A DNA stretch of 23,527 nt from an uncultured Bacteroidales bacterium (lineage in GTDB: Bacteria; Bacteroidota; Bacteroidia; Bacteroidales; Paludibacteraceae): assembly GCA_937911235.1 (NCBI GenBank), contig CALDPN010000188.1, positions 1 to 23,527 of the forward strand, read 5' to 3'. Below the pieces are notes generated by a model. That model saw only the letters and a list, made by a program, of their open reading frames with translations. It was not told the DNA's origin and made no database searches. This document shows positions 7,397-14,889 of this stretch, piece after piece. Both the position numbers and the translations under genes were made by a program. Each line of letters starts with the position of its first letter. Position 1 is the first letter of the stretch.

Positions 7397-8893
7397 ATGA
7401 AAAAGATTATTTTATTCTTTGCGGGCATAGTATTTTCGTTAGGAGTATATTCTTACTCTCCTGCCCCATTTGACTTACATGACTACACAGTTGCCCACAA
7501 ACGTGCTTCTTTCCCTCTGGAATATGACTCTAGAGAATATGGTATTATTTTACCATCTAGAGACCAAGGTGAAAGCGGATGTTGTTGGGCGTTTACTGCA
7601 ACTGATGTTGCGCAAGCATTATTTTATAAAAACGGATTTGAAACAGGATACCTAGCTCCTCAAATTTATCCAAACTGTGCGATTGGTTATTTAAACCTAG
7701 ACATTAAGACTGGTGGTAACGAGTATATTGCTATTTCTACAAATGCTTTACTGAAAGCTCCTGTTTATGCTAGTAAAGTAGGTGAGTTTAGTGATAAAGA
7801 CTATGAATGTCCTGTTTACAGTAAAGAAGACATTGCTGGCTATATCTTATCTACAAGTGACCTTCCTACCAATGATAAGGTTGCTATTAAAGAAGCAATT
7901 ATGCAATATGGTTCTGTAATGTCTAGCGTATATTACAAAGATGAATTTTTTAATTCAAGTTCTAAAACCTATTGCTATACACACAACCCTACTCAAGGGG
8001 ACCCTTATGCTACAAACCACGCAGTAAATATTATTGGTTGGGATGACACTAAAGGATGTTGGTTGGTTAAAAACTCATGGGGTCCAAACTGGGGTAACAA
8101 TGGAACATTTTGGGTGAGTTACAATGACTACTATATTTCTAAATCTTGTGTATCACTAAATTCATTTGTTAACACAAATGATATTTCTAAAGTATATACA
8201 TACAACACAGCAGGTATCACAGGTACAAGTATGGGACTAATTGGTGGTGAGAATAGAGCACATACTATTCTTATTGCTCATTATATTGAAGAGGGTGAAA
8301 CAATTGAATATTTAGCAACTTACATACAAAATCCAAATACAAAAGTGCAATTTATAGTACAAACTTCTGACGAAAGCAATGAGAAACTTTATATAGGGGA
8401 AGAAGAAACTGTTAAATATCCAGGACTTCACTTACATAAACTTAAAAATAATTTAGTTTCTAATGGTGACACTCTCCTATTTGAAATAACATATACCTCT
8501 GATAAGATTTACCCTGTAGCTACAGAATCTGAAAAAGCAGGATACTGCACTATAGAACAAAATGAAAATCAGTGGTTCTATATAAACAGAGGATGGAAGC
8601 CTGCAAATGAGCTGGGATATAACTTTATCCTTTACGTTTATACAAAAGAACACAAAGAACCTACAAGTATAGAGGAAAATGAAGCTAAATCTTCCAACTT
8701 TGTAATTGGCAACAATCTAAATCCTGAAATTTGGAATGATGCTGTACAAGTTTCAATTTTCGACATTAGCGGTAGAAATTATTGTACTCTTAAACAAGGA
8801 GAAAATATCCCAAATCTAAATAAAGGATATTATGTATTGGTAGTTGACAAAAAAGACGGAAGTTTTGCTGTTGAAAAATTTAATGCGTATTAA
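7397..8893 (+). CDS. Secreted papain-family (C1) cysteine protease with lectin-like domain and T9SS-like tail
   Basis: The 498-residue protein has an N-terminal signal peptide (about 1-19, no lipobox). A papain-fold domain follows with Q57, nucleophile C63 (GCCWAF), H208 (TNHAVNIIGWDD) and N226 (KNSWGPNWG), so all catalytic residues are present. Only about 20 residues precede the catalytic domain, so there is no classical inhibitory propeptide. Residues about 265-415 resemble the beta-rich lectin-like domain often attached to bacterial C1 proteases (end pattern AGYCTIEQNENQWF). The last ~50 residues (VSIFDISGRNY, then LNKGYYVLVV) resemble a Por/type IX secretion sorting tail. It likely acts at or outside the outer membrane. 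It sits oddly among housekeeping genes; the stop is 11 bases before mlaE. Confidence 0.9.
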   Translation: MKKIILFFAGIVFSLGVYSYSPAPFDLHDYTVAHKRASFPLEYDSREYGIILPSRDQGESGCCWAFTATDVAQALFYKNGFETGYLAPQIYPNCAIGYLNLDIKTGGNEYIAISTNALLKAPVYASKVGEFSDKDYECPVYSKEDIAGYILSTSDLPTNDKVAIKEAIMQYGSVMSSVYYKDEFFNSSSKTYCYTHNPTQGDPYATNHAVNIIGWDDTKGCWLVKNSWGPNWGNNGTFWVSYNDYYISKSCVSLNSFVNTNDISKVYTYNTAGITGTSMGLIGGENRAHTILIAHYIEEGETIEYLATYIQNPNTKVQFIVQTSDESNEKLYIGEEETVKYPGLHLHKLKNNLVSNGDTLLFEITYTSDKIYPVATESEKAGYCTIEQNENQWFYINRGWKPANELGYNFILYVYTKEHKEPTSIEENEAKSSNFVIGNNLNPEIWNDAVQVSIFDISGRNYCTLKQGENIPNLNKGYYVLVVDKKDGSFAVEKFNAY

Positions 8894-8904
8894 AAACTAA
8901 AATT

Positions 8905-9642
8905 ATGAATATAATTGAACATGTAGGAAGATATTCTCTGCTAATGCAAAGAGTATTTAAACTTCCTCAAAGATGGCGTTTGCTTGGCAAACAATACATT
9001 AAAGAAGTGGAAAAACTAGGGGTGGACTCTCTTGGTATTGTAATTATAATCTCATTCTTTATTGGTGCGGTTATTACAATGCAAATGGTATTAAATACAG
9101 AAAACCCACTTCTACCTGCATACGTAACTGGTCTTACCACTCGTGACACTCTACTTTTAGAGTTCTCATCTACCATCCTTTGTTTGATATTGGCTGGTAA
9201 GGTTGGTTCCAATATTGCATCTGAGATTGGCACAATGCGTATTACCGAGCAAATTGATGCTCTAAAAATAATGGGTGTGAATGCTCCAAACTATCTAATA
9301 TTACCAAAAATTTTAGGCTTTGTAACCATTATGCCTGTGCTAGTAATATTTAGTATGTTTGTTGGTATTTTGGGTGGATATTTAATTTCATTCTCTGGAA
9401 TTATCTCTCCTTCAAAATATGTGTTAGGTATTCAATATGCATTTGAACCATTTTATGTAACCTACTCTATTATTAAATCACTTTTCTTTGCATTTGTGAT
9501 TTCATCTGTGTCATCATATTATGGTTACTATGCATACGGTGGCGCATTAGACGTGGGTAAAGCAAGTACCAACGCCGTAGTTAACAGTAGTATTATTATT
9601 CTACTACTAAATGTATTACTAACTGATATTTTACTAGTATGA
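8905..9642 (+). CDS. mlaE: MlaE-family ABC transporter permease
   Basis: The permease of an MCE-type phospholipid transporter moves lipids between inner and outer membranes. The 245 residues show an amphipathic start, then several hydrophobic helices (about 43-63, 84-100, 135-165, 190-210 and 226-244). The family hallmark EIGTMRITEQIDALKIMG is at 107-124, the region that contacts the ATPase. The stop overlaps the start of the ATPase gene by 4 bases (ATGA), which fits coupled synthesis of a complex. An MlaD/MCE substrate-binding subunit would be needed and is not in this window. Confidence 0.95.
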   Translation: MNIIEHVGRYSLLMQRVFKLPQRWRLLGKQYIKEVEKLGVDSLGIVIIISFFIGAVITMQMVLNTENPLLPAYVTGLTTRDTLLLEFSSTILCLILAGKVGSNIASEIGTMRITEQIDALKIMGVNAPNYLILPKILGFVTIMPVLVIFSMFVGILGGYLISFSGIISPSKYVLGIQYAFEPFYVTYSIIKSLFFAFVISSVSSYYGYYAYGGALDVGKASTNAVVNSSIIILLLNVLLTDILLV

Positions 9643-10400
9643 TAGAAGTTAAAAACGTATATAAATCATTTAATGGTAAAGAAGTGCTTAAAGACATTTC
9701 TTTTACCTTTGAAGCAGGCAAGACCAACCTTATTATTGGTCAAAGTGGTTCTGGTAAAACTGTGCTTATGAAGAGTGTGATTGGTATTCACCAAGTGGAT
9801 AAAGGTCAAATTCTTTACAACGGTAGAGACTTCACAAAGATGTCTAATAAAGAAACTGCTCGTTTAAGACAAGAAATTGGTATGCTATTTCAAGGTTCTG
9901 CACTATTCGACTCTATGACAGTGGAAGAAAACGTGCGTTTCCCACTTGAAATGTTTTCAGACAAAACTGCAAAAGAATGGGAAAAGAGAGTGGCATTTTG
10001 TTTAGACCGCGTAGGACTTTCTCATGCTGCAAAACTATACCCTTCTGAGATAAGTGGTGGTATGCAAAAACGCGCGGCTATTGCTCGTGCCATTGTGCTT
10101 GAACCTACTTATCTATTCTGCGACGAACCAAACTCTGGTCTAGACCCTAAAACTTCGCTTACTATAGACCAACTTATTCAAGAGATTACTCGTGAAAACA
10201 ATATTACCACTATTGTGAATACCCACGATATGAACTCTGTGATGGAAATTGGTGACAAAATCTTATTCATTCACAAAGGAGAAAAAGGTTGGGAAGGTAG
10301 CAAGGATACTATCTTCGACTCAAACAACGAAAACTTAGACAATCTAGTTTTCGCATCTGAACTATTTAAAAAGGTAAAAGAAAATCAAACTAAAAAATGA
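9639..10400 (+). CDS. mlaF: MlaF-family ABC transporter ATP-binding protein
   Basis: This is the ATPase partner of MlaE. The 253 residues contain every nucleotide-binding motif: Walker A GQSGSGKT at 34-41, Q-loop Q85 (LFQGSALFD), signature ISGGMQKR at 138-145, Walker B YLFCDEP with D162-E163, D-loop GLDP at 167-170 and switch H196 (NTHDM). The SGGMQKR form of the signature is typical of MlaF/Ttg2A. The start overlaps mlaE by 4 bases and the stop overlaps xth by 4 bases, so all three genes are probably translated from one message. Confidence 0.96.
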   Translation: MIEVKNVYKSFNGKEVLKDISFTFEAGKTNLIIGQSGSGKTVLMKSVIGIHQVDKGQILYNGRDFTKMSNKETARLRQEIGMLFQGSALFDSMTVEENVRFPLEMFSDKTAKEWEKRVAFCLDRVGLSHAAKLYPSEISGGMQKRAAIARAIVLEPTYLFCDEPNSGLDPKTSLTIDQLIQEITRENNITTIVNTHDMNSVMEIGDKILFIHKGEKGWEGSKDTIFDSNNENLDNLVFASELFKKVKENQTKK

Positions 10401-11161
10401 AAATAGTTTCATATAACGTAAACGGCATTAGAGCTGCCATTGGCAAAGGACTTGTTTCTTGGCTTGGCGAGGCAGACGTGGATGTGCTTTGCCTACAAGA
10501 GACCAAGGCCCAAGCAGACCAAATAGACGCAAAGGCATTTGAACAGCTTGGCTACAACTGCTACTTCACCTGCGCAGAGAAAAAAGGTTATAGTGGTGTG
10601 GCTATATTTTCAAAGATTAAGCCAGACAATGTGGTTTACGGCATGGAAAATGAAAAATACGACTCAGAAGGCAGGGTGATAAGAGCCGACTACGGTGATT
10701 TTACCCTTATCTGCGTGTATATTCCATCGGGCACATCTGGTGAGGAGCGTCAGGCATTTAAGATGGAGTTCCTTGCAGATTTCAAAGTGTTTATTGATGA
10801 GCTAAGAAAAGAAAGACCTAACATCATTGTTTGTGGCGACTATAATATTGCCCACACTCCAATAGATATTAATCACCCAGAAAGACAAAAGGGTGTATCT
10901 GGTTTCCTGCCTGAAGAACGTCAGTGGGTAACAGAGTTTATCGAGAGCGGAATGATAGACACCTTTAGGGTATTTGATAGCCGTGCAGAGCAATATAGTT
11001 GGTGGAGTTATAGATTTAATTCTAGAAGCAGAAACGCAGGCTGGAGAATAGACTATCACATGGCGTCTGAGCCAATGAGAGACAAACTAGTGAAAGCAGA
11101 GATTTGGCAACAAGTGGTTCACTCAGACCACTGCCCGATATTTGTTGAATTACAGTGCTAG
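10397..11161 (+). CDS. xth: Exonuclease III / AP endonuclease
   Basis: This enzyme cleaves DNA at abasic sites and removes 3' blocking groups in base-excision repair. The 254 residues carry the endonuclease/exonuclease/phosphatase-fold motifs: N7 (NVNGIRA), E35 (QETK), VYIPSG, D148 and N150 (GDYNIAH), WWSYR, D219 (GWRIDYH) and D244-H245 (SDHCP). Length fits the family. The ATG overlaps the mlaF stop (ATGA). A structured repeat begins 13 bases after the stop and may end or trim this part of the transcript. Confidence 0.96.
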   Translation: MKIVSYNVNGIRAAIGKGLVSWLGEADVDVLCLQETKAQADQIDAKAFEQLGYNCYFTCAEKKGYSGVAIFSKIKPDNVVYGMENEKYDSEGRVIRADYGDFTLICVYIPSGTSGEERQAFKMEFLADFKVFIDELRKERPNIIVCGDYNIAHTPIDINHPERQKGVSGFLPEERQWVTEFIESGMIDTFRVFDSRAEQYSWWSYRFNSRSRNAGWRIDYHMASEPMRDKLVKAEIWQQVVHSDHCPIFVELQC

Positions 11162-11166
11162 TGAGA

Positions 11167-11193
11167 GCAATGGTAAGCTTGCTTAAGCATTGC
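11167..11193 (+). repeat. First hairpin of dispersed repeat copy A
   Basis: GCAATG and CATTGC (outer 6 bp) enclose TAAGC/GCTTA (inner), giving an 11-bp interrupted stem just after the xth stop. The inner core is shared with the copy after birA, but the outer arms differ: GCAATG/CATTGC here, AAC/GTT there. Pairing is kept in both. Confidence 0.6.
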
Positions 11194-11244
11194 CGAGCGA
11201 CGCCTGTAATCACGTAATGCGAAAGCATTACGTAATATTCAAAT
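11174..11244 (+). repeat. Dispersed structured repeat, copy A
   Basis: This is one of two related elements in the window; the other is at 17248-17311. Shared blocks are TAAGCTTGCTTAAG (identical, 14 bases), a 27-base ungapped segment with 19 matches (around TGCCGAG and CTGTAwTCACG), and a final TAATrTTCAwAT (10 of 12). The part between the last two blocks differs completely. Here it is most of a perfect hairpin with a GAAA loop. Both copies follow directly on a plus-strand gene. Confidence 0.75.
11212..11233 (+). terminator. Perfect 9-bp GAAA-tetraloop hairpin within repeat copy A
   Basis: ACGTAATGC, loop GAAA, then GCATTACGT. The stem is perfect and the GNRA loop very stable. It lies 50 bases after the xth stop and 23 before the next ATG. 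There is no U-run after it, so it may stabilise or process mRNA rather than terminate transcription. Confidence 0.5.
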
Positions 11245-11256
11245 AAATTAAAATTT

Positions 11257-11535
11257 ATGGGATTTTTTAAATTAAGAAAACCACGTCAGTTTAACCTTAA
11301 GCCACGATACTACGATGAGCATAAGGAGAGACTTCAACAATCTGAAGAGAGAGTGCGCAAAGAGCTACAAATGGAAAGCGAAAATATGAAAAAGCATTCT
11401 TTTGAAGATGCCATTCGTGGAAAATTTAGAGAAAGTTTAGAAGACTCTAGAATACAAAAAACATACAAAACTAAGGTAGGAGTAATGATAGGCGTGGTAG
11501 CCTTGGCTGTTTACCTATTTTTAAATTATGTCTGA
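11257..11535 (+). CDS. Small conserved single-span membrane protein upstream of mutL
   Basis: A 92-residue protein of unknown function. It begins MGFFKLRKPRQFNLKPRYYD, is highly charged and probably helical from about 20 to 68, and ends in one hydrophobic segment (VGVMIGVVALAVYLFLNYV, about 74-92). It would be tail-anchored, with the basic charged part in the cytoplasm. The opening (KxRKPRQFNxKPRYYD) is a pattern I associate with a small Bacteroidetes family found next to mutL. Its stop overlaps the mutL start by 8 bases, so the two are probably co-translated. No function can be assigned. Confidence 0.82.
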   Translation: MGFFKLRKPRQFNLKPRYYDEHKERLQQSEERVRKELQMESENMKKHSFEDAIRGKFRESLEDSRIQKTYKTKVGVMIGVVALAVYLFLNYV

Positions 11536-13339
11536 AAATATAATACACATATTACCAGAAGTAGTATCAAACCAGATTGCTGCAGGAGAAGTGGTGCAAC
11601 GCCCAGCTTCTGTGGTGAAGGAGCTTGTGGAAAACTCTATCGACGCAGGTGCGAGCAAAATTGATATTTACATTAAGGAAGCCGGTAGAACATCTATTAG
11701 GATTATAGACAATGGCAAGGGTATGTCTGCCGACGATGCTGTAATGGCGTTTCAACCTCACGCAACATCTAAAATTACCGATGTAAACGATTTGTTTGCA
11801 CTCTCTACTATGGGATTTAGAGGTGAGGCACTTGCTTCTATCTCTGCTGTGGCATTTGTAGAGGTAAGAACTAAAAGAGAAGAAGATACCCTAGGCACTA
11901 GAGTGGAATATACAGCAGCAGACCTTGTTTGTCAGGAATGTATTACTTGTCCAAAAGGCACTGATATTACAGTTAGGGATATATTTTATAATGTACCAGC
12001 CAGAAGAAAATTCTTAAAACCAAACGATACAGAATTTAGACATATAGTATCTGTTTTTGAGCAAATCACACTTGCCCACCCACATATTAGTTTTACATTG
12101 GTTCATAATGATAAAACTGTATTTAATCTACCAAAAGAAAATAGATTGCAACGCATTTGTTCACTATTTGGTAGCAAATGGAATCAAAAACTCTTGCCTA
12201 TTTCTATAGAAACCACGTTGGGTAAGATTTCTGGATATATAGGCACACCAGATGCTGCACTTAAAAGAAATTGTCCTCAGTTCTTTTTTGTAAACAACAG
12301 ATATATTCAACATCCATATTTTCATAAGGCTATAAGTATGTCGTACGACAAACTACTTATGCCAGAAGTGAAACCTGCTTACTTTATATTCTTTGATGTG
12401 AAGGCAGACAAAATAGATGTGAATATTCACCCAACAAAAACCGAAGTGAGATTTGAAGATGAGAAAGCCATCTTCCCTATTCTATCTGCTGCAGTTAAAG
12501 AGGCGCTTGGAAAATCTAACTCTGTGCCAAGCATAGATTTCGACCAAGACGACGCACCAGATATTCCAGCCTATACAGGCAAACCACTAGAATTTGTAGC
12601 TCCGCCAAAGGTAAGTTATAATCCAAATTATAATCCTTTTCATACCACAACGGAGAGAACATACACATCGAACAAACCAGCACAAAACTGGGAAAGTCTT
12701 TACAACGTAGCAAAAGAAACCATAAGTGAATCAAGAGTAGAAAGCAATTTTTCTAAACTTGAGATTATAGAAGACTTTAGTGCTGTGACAATGATACAAA
12801 CAGAAAACAAATATATTGTTTACCCTGTGAGTAATGGCATGAAAGTAGTAGATCAATATAGAGCAAGTTTGCAAATAAACTTTGAACAAACTCTAAAAGA
12901 ATTGCAACTACTTGAAACACACAGCAGCCCACTACTATTTCCAGAAGCAGTGGAGCTAGACACTAAAGAAGACCTTATCTTTAACGAGATAAAAGAAGAA
13001 CTCGAAGCAGTTGGTTTTACATTTGAGAGTTTCGGCAAACACGCATATCAAATTACAGCAGTGCCAAACAGTATGAGCGGCATTAGCGCAGAAGCAGTGC
13101 TAGCTGAATTTATAGATATGTGTGCCGATGAGAAAGATGTAAAAACAGAAATAAAAAAGAACTTAGCCCTAAAGATAGCAGAAAAGAACGCTACCAAAGG
13201 TGGAACAGTTTTAAACGAAACCCAAATGAGAAGTTTGATAAACAGACTTTCGAAGTGTGAAAATCAAATCTACACCACTCAGGGTAAGAAAATATCAGTA
13301 GTAATAAATAGTAACGAAATAGAAAATAAATTTTTATGA
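11528..13339 (+). CDS. mutL: DNA mismatch repair protein MutL
   Basis: MutL links mismatch recognition by MutS to strand removal. The 603-residue protein has an N-terminal GHKL ATPase with E32 and N36 (KELVENSIDAGA), DNGKGM at 62-67, QPHATSKI at 77-84 and GFRGEALASI at 97-106. A variable linker (about 335-400) and a C-terminal dimerisation domain follow. The metal-dependent nicking motif of endonuclease MutLs, DQHA(x)2E(x)4E, is replaced by DQYRASLQ at 442-449. The C-terminal CPHGRP-type motif reads TTQGKK. Nicking activity is therefore doubtful. The start overlaps the small membrane protein gene by 8 bases and the end overlaps gltX by 4. Confidence 0.96.
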   Translation: MSENIIHILPEVVSNQIAAGEVVQRPASVVKELVENSIDAGASKIDIYIKEAGRTSIRIIDNGKGMSADDAVMAFQPHATSKITDVNDLFALSTMGFRGEALASISAVAFVEVRTKREEDTLGTRVEYTAADLVCQECITCPKGTDITVRDIFYNVPARRKFLKPNDTEFRHIVSVFEQITLAHPHISFTLVHNDKTVFNLPKENRLQRICSLFGSKWNQKLLPISIETTLGKISGYIGTPDAALKRNCPQFFFVNNRYIQHPYFHKAISMSYDKLLMPEVKPAYFIFFDVKADKIDVNIHPTKTEVRFEDEKAIFPILSAAVKEALGKSNSVPSIDFDQDDAPDIPAYTGKPLEFVAPPKVSYNPNYNPFHTTTERTYTSNKPAQNWESLYNVAKETISESRVESNFSKLEIIEDFSAVTMIQTENKYIVYPVSNGMKVVDQYRASLQINFEQTLKELQLLETHSSPLLFPEAVELDTKEDLIFNEIKEELEAVGFTFESFGKHAYQITAVPNSMSGISAEAVLAEFIDMCADEKDVKTEIKKNLALKIAEKNATKGGTVLNETQMRSLINRLSKCENQIYTTQGKKISVVINSNEIENKFL

Positions 13340-14847
13340 TGAAAGAAGTAAGAGTGCGCTTTGCACCAAGTCCTACAGGCGCTCTACACATTGGTGGAGT
13401 AAGAACTGCCCTTTACAATTATCTGTTTGCAAAACAAAACGGTGGTAAAATGATTTTAAGAATAGAGGATACAGACTCTACTCGTTTTGTACCAGGAGCA
13501 GAAAAATACATTATTGAATCACTTGAATGGCTAGGCATTCGTTTCGACGAAGGCATTGAAAACGGCGTGGCAACATGCAGACAAAGTGAAAGAAGAGATA
13601 TTTATAGAGGTTATGTAAAAGAACTTTTAGACAAAGGTCTTGCATATATCGCATTCGATACCCCACAAGAGCTAGAAGCTAAACGTGCAGAAATAGCAAA
13701 CTTCCAATACGATGCTAAAACTCGTATGATGATGAACAACTCACTAGTATTAGGTAAAGAAGCAACTGACGCAAAAATAGCTGCTGGCGAAAACTACGTA
13801 GTGAGAATAAAAATAGAACCAGGTGAAGACATTATCGTAAACGACCTTATACGTGGACAGGTGAAGATTAACTCTTCTATCCTAGACGACAAGGTGCTTT
13901 ACAAATCTGCAGACGACCTACCAACATATCACCTTGCAAACATTGTGGATGACCACTTGATGGAAATTTCACATGTGATACGTGGCGAAGAATGGTTGCC
14001 ATCTGCCCCACTTCACGTGCTACTTTACAAATACTTTGGATGGGAAAGACCAGAATTTGCTCACCTTCCACTACTACTTAAACCTGACGGCAACGGCAAA
14101 CTAAGCAAACGTGATGGTGATAGACTTGGTTTCCCTGTGTTCCCACTAGACTGGGTAGATCCTAAAACTGGCGACAAATCTTCTGGCTACAGAGAAGCAG
14201 GTTACTTCCCAGAAGCAGTTGTAAACTTCCTTGCTCTACTTGGCTGGCACGGCGAAACAGACAAAGAATTCTTCACAATGGAAGAACTTATCAGTGAGTT
14301 TTCACTAAAACGTGTGAGCAAAAGTGGCGCTAAGTTTGATTACGAAAAAGGCAAATGGTTCAACCACGAATACCTACAAAAGAAATCAGACAATGAAATT
14401 GCACTTGCATTTATGCCAATACTTGAAGAAAAAGGCATTAAAGCAGAAGTAGAAAAAGTAGAAAAAGTGGTAGCACTTACAAAAGCACGTTGCAACTTTG
14501 TTAAAGACCTTTGGGCAAACGTGGACTACTTCTTTGTGGCACCTACTAGCTACGACGAAAAAACACGTGCAAAACGTTGGAAAGAAAACTCAGCAGAAGA
14601 TATGCGTGCTCTAGGTGCATTCCTATCTACCCTTGAAGACTTCAGTGCACAAGCGGCAGAACAAGCAGTAATGGCATGGATTGCAGAGGCAGGCAAACAC
14701 ACTGGTCAAGTGATGAACGCATTCCGTCTTTGCATTGTGGGCGAAGGTAAAGGCCCTCACATGTTTGACATTACTGAATTTATTGGTAAAGAAGAAACTT
14801 TAAGAAGACTTGAAGTTGCGGTGCAACAGTTAGGAGTTAGGAGTTAG
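13336..14847 (+). CDS. gltX: Glutamyl-tRNA synthetase
   Basis: GltX charges tRNA-Glu with glutamate. The 503 residues contain the class I motifs PSPTGALHIGG (HIGH-type, 18-21) and GKLSKRDG (KMSKS-type, K255-R259), plus the conserved RIEDTDSTR and HVIRGEEWLPSAPLH blocks. The first ATG (13336) overlaps the mutL stop as ATGATG; the second ATG at 13339 is an equally good start. The last codons (QLGVRS and the TAG) are written by a GGAGTTA heptamer array, so the C-terminal five residues or so are probably repeat-derived rather than ancestral. Confidence 0.96.
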   Translation: MMKEVRVRFAPSPTGALHIGGVRTALYNYLFAKQNGGKMILRIEDTDSTRFVPGAEKYIIESLEWLGIRFDEGIENGVATCRQSERRDIYRGYVKELLDKGLAYIAFDTPQELEAKRAEIANFQYDAKTRMMMNNSLVLGKEATDAKIAAGENYVVRIKIEPGEDIIVNDLIRGQVKINSSILDDKVLYKSADDLPTYHLANIVDDHLMEISHVIRGEEWLPSAPLHVLLYKYFGWERPEFAHLPLLLKPDGNGKLSKRDGDRLGFPVFPLDWVDPKTGDKSSGYREAGYFPEAVVNFLALLGWHGETDKEFFTMEELISEFSLKRVSKSGAKFDYEKGKWFNHEYLQKKSDNEIALAFMPILEEKGIKAEVEKVEKVVALTKARCNFVKDLWANVDYFFVAPTSYDEKTRAKRWKENSAEDMRALGAFLSTLEDFSAQAAEQAVMAWIAEAGKHTGQVMNAFRLCIVGEGKGPHMFDITEFIGKEETLRRLEVAVQQLGVRS

Positions 14848-14853
14848 GAGTTA
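14829..14853 (+). repeat. Heptamer array GGAGTTA x3 across the gltX stop codon
   Basis: Three exact GGAGTTA units (14833-14853) follow a partial unit (GTTA). The gltX reading frame enters the array and stops at the TAG at 14845-14847. Because 7 is not a multiple of 3, three units place a TAG in every frame on this strand and a TAA in every frame on the other. Confidence 0.9.
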
Positions 14854-14889
14854 TTTAGGGGTTATAATTTACAACAATAGATACTATTG

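Noticed and set aside
11167..11244. Structured repeat considered as a tRNA or riboswitch
   Set aside because: It has no cloverleaf, no T-loop GTTCRA motif and no known aptamer core. It also lies after a gene and is repeated after birA.
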